Source of the DNA: Dehalococcoidales bacterium
GTDB lineage: Bacteria; Chloroflexota; Dehalococcoidia; Dehalococcoidales; UBA2162
Assembly (NCBI GenBank): GCA_030648675.1
Contig: JAUSGV010000180.1
Coordinates: 1 to 6,116, forward strand
Length of the DNA: 6,116 bases
Direction of reading: 5' to 3'
This document shows positions 5,284 through 6,116 of this stretch, in pieces. Positions within the stretch are counted from its first letter, which is position 1; every line of letters starts with the position of its first letter. Made by a program: the position numbers and the translations under genes. Under the pieces are notes generated by a model. It saw only the letters and a program-made list of their open reading frames with translations. It was not told where the DNA came from and made no database searches.

Positions 5284-6116
5284 TTACCCCGTGGGGCGCA
5301 ATTGACGGAGTTGCTCGAACAATTTTTTCTCTTCATCGGAAAGATTCGAGGGCAAAACAATTCTTATCGAAGCCAACAGATCCCCCCTGGACGATGACCC
5401 GAGGCTCGGCATTCCCTGCCCGCTAAGACGAAATACACGCCCATTTTGTGTCTCAGCGGGAACTTTTAGAGCTATTTTGCCTTTCAACGTCGGTATTTCT
5501 ATCTCGCCGCCTAACACGGCGACAGTGAGCGGTACCGGCACCACCACCAGCAAATCGTCACCCTTCCGTTCGAAAAGCGGGTTGGTCCTGACCGATGTCA
5601 CCAGGTAGAGGTCGCCGCTTGGGCCTCCACCGTATCCGGCCCCACCCTGCCCAGAAATACGAATACGCGAACCATCCGTAACTCCGGCGGGTATTTTTAC
5701 TTCAATCTGCTTCAAGCGACGCGTGGTCCCCAATCCCCGGCAGACAGAGCAAATTGCATTCTGAATTCTTCCTGAACCGCTGCAAGCCGGGCACGGCTCT
5801 TCCACCTCGAGAGTAATTACCCGGTTCGCCCCGGTAAATGCCTCTTCGAGGGAAACGTCAATCGGATATTCAACGTTCTGGCCGCGTCTCGATCTTGCCC
5901 TGCGCCCTCCGCCCCCTCCATAACCCTGGAACAGGTCGCCGAAGATGCTGTCCATATCGATGTTGCCGCCTTCGTAATGGAAGGTTTGGGCTCCCCCGGC
6001 ATTAAAATCACCGAATGGAGTCCCCTGCCCCCCGGCCTTGGCAAATTGATCGGCGTGCTGCCACTGGTCGCCGTATTGGTCGTACTTCCGCCTCTTTTCC
6101 GCGTCGGACAGGACTT
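5284..6116 (-). CDS. dnaJ: DnaJ co-chaperone with a reduced zinc finger, 5' end outside the window
   Basis: The reading frame is open to the right edge (6116), so the N-terminus, including the J-domain HPD motif, is missing. What remains starts with the J-domain end VLSDAEKRRKYDQYG, then a Gly/Phe-rich linker containing the DIF-like motif DSIFGDLF. Substrate-binding domain I follows (EYPIDVSLEEAFTG), interrupted by a zinc-finger region with only two motifs, CPACSGSG (5770-5793) and CSVCRGLG (5728-5751). Then come KIPAGVTDGSRIRISGQG and domain II, with GDLYL and LGGEIEIPTLKGKIALKVPAETQNG. Hsp40 proteins deliver unfolded substrates to DnaK and stimulate its ATPase. Classical DnaJ has four CxxCxGxG motifs and CbpA types have none, so this is intermediate. 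By flanking sequence the retained motifs are numbers 1 and 4, which make zinc site 1. The gene ends 14 nt before hspR. An ATG at 5953-5955 is internal, not the true start. Confidence 0.93.
   Translation of the reverse strand, partial: VLSDAEKRRKYDQYGDQWQHADQFAKAGGQGTPFGDFNAGGAQTFHYEGGNIDMDSIFGDLFQGYGGGGGRRARSRRGQNVEYPIDVSLEEAFTGANRVITLEVEEPCPACSGSGRIQNAICSVCRGLGTTRRLKQIEVKIPAGVTDGSRIRISGQGGAGYGGGPSGDLYLVTSVRTNPLFERKGDDLLVVVPVPLTVAVLGGEIEIPTLKGKIALKVPAETQNGRVFRLSGQGMPSLGSSSRGDLLASIRIVLPSNLSDEEKKLFEQLRQLRPTG

Noticed and set aside
5284..5955. The ATG at 5953-5955 as the true start of a short, J-domain-less protein.
   Set aside because: The same frame continues upstream without a stop to the window edge and encodes the J-domain end VLSDAEKRRKYDQYG and the Gly/Phe linker, so the ATG is internal.

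Overview
The window looks like bacterial chromosome of roughly balanced base composition and is almost fully coding. Every gene lies on the minus strand, so the transcript reads from high to low coordinates. In transcription order it holds: the 3' part of a dnaJ gene (its 5' end runs off the right edge), hspR, a small class I methyltransferase gene, a short membrane-protein gene that appears frameshifted, a gene for a membrane-anchored methyltransferase-like/alpha-beta-hydrolase-like protein, a long Clp ATPase gene, a strong intrinsic terminator, a degenerate 5' tRNA half, and an intact tRNA-Ala(GGC). No gene-free stretch reaches 300 bases.

The dnaJ-hspR pair is the tail of the HspR-controlled dnaK-grpE-dnaJ-hspR type of heat-shock operon known from Actinobacteria, Chloroflexota and some other lineages. 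Together with moderate GC and the character of the Clp protein, my best guess is a Chloroflexota (Dehalococcoidia-like) genome. This is an inference, not something the sequence proves. Gaps between genes are small (14, 44, 1, 17 and 0 nt, using the repaired frame of the small membrane protein), and no internal terminator or HspR operator is visible. The whole run is therefore probably one operon whose promoter and HAIR operator lie outside the window, beyond the right edge.

The proteostasis genes are not the textbook ones. The Clp ATPase resembles ClpB in parts, and its position next to dnaJ/hspR invites the name ClpB. However, it has the short ClpC-type middle domain with a UVR-like motif and a Leu-Gly-Phe loop where ClpP-binding ATPases carry theirs, so I read it as a ClpC-type unfoldase likely to feed a protease. 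The DnaJ keeps only two of the four CxxCxGxG motifs, apparently the outer pair that forms zinc site 1.

Between hspR and clpC sits a three-gene insert of unknown purpose: a soluble methyltransferase, a small multi-span membrane protein, and a protein with an N-terminal membrane anchor, a Rossmann methyltransferase-like domain and a hydrolase-like domain with a GxSxG elbow. Shared transcription with HspR-regulated chaperones suggests that a membrane- or small-molecule-modifying function is switched on with heat shock. This is the least explained part of the window.
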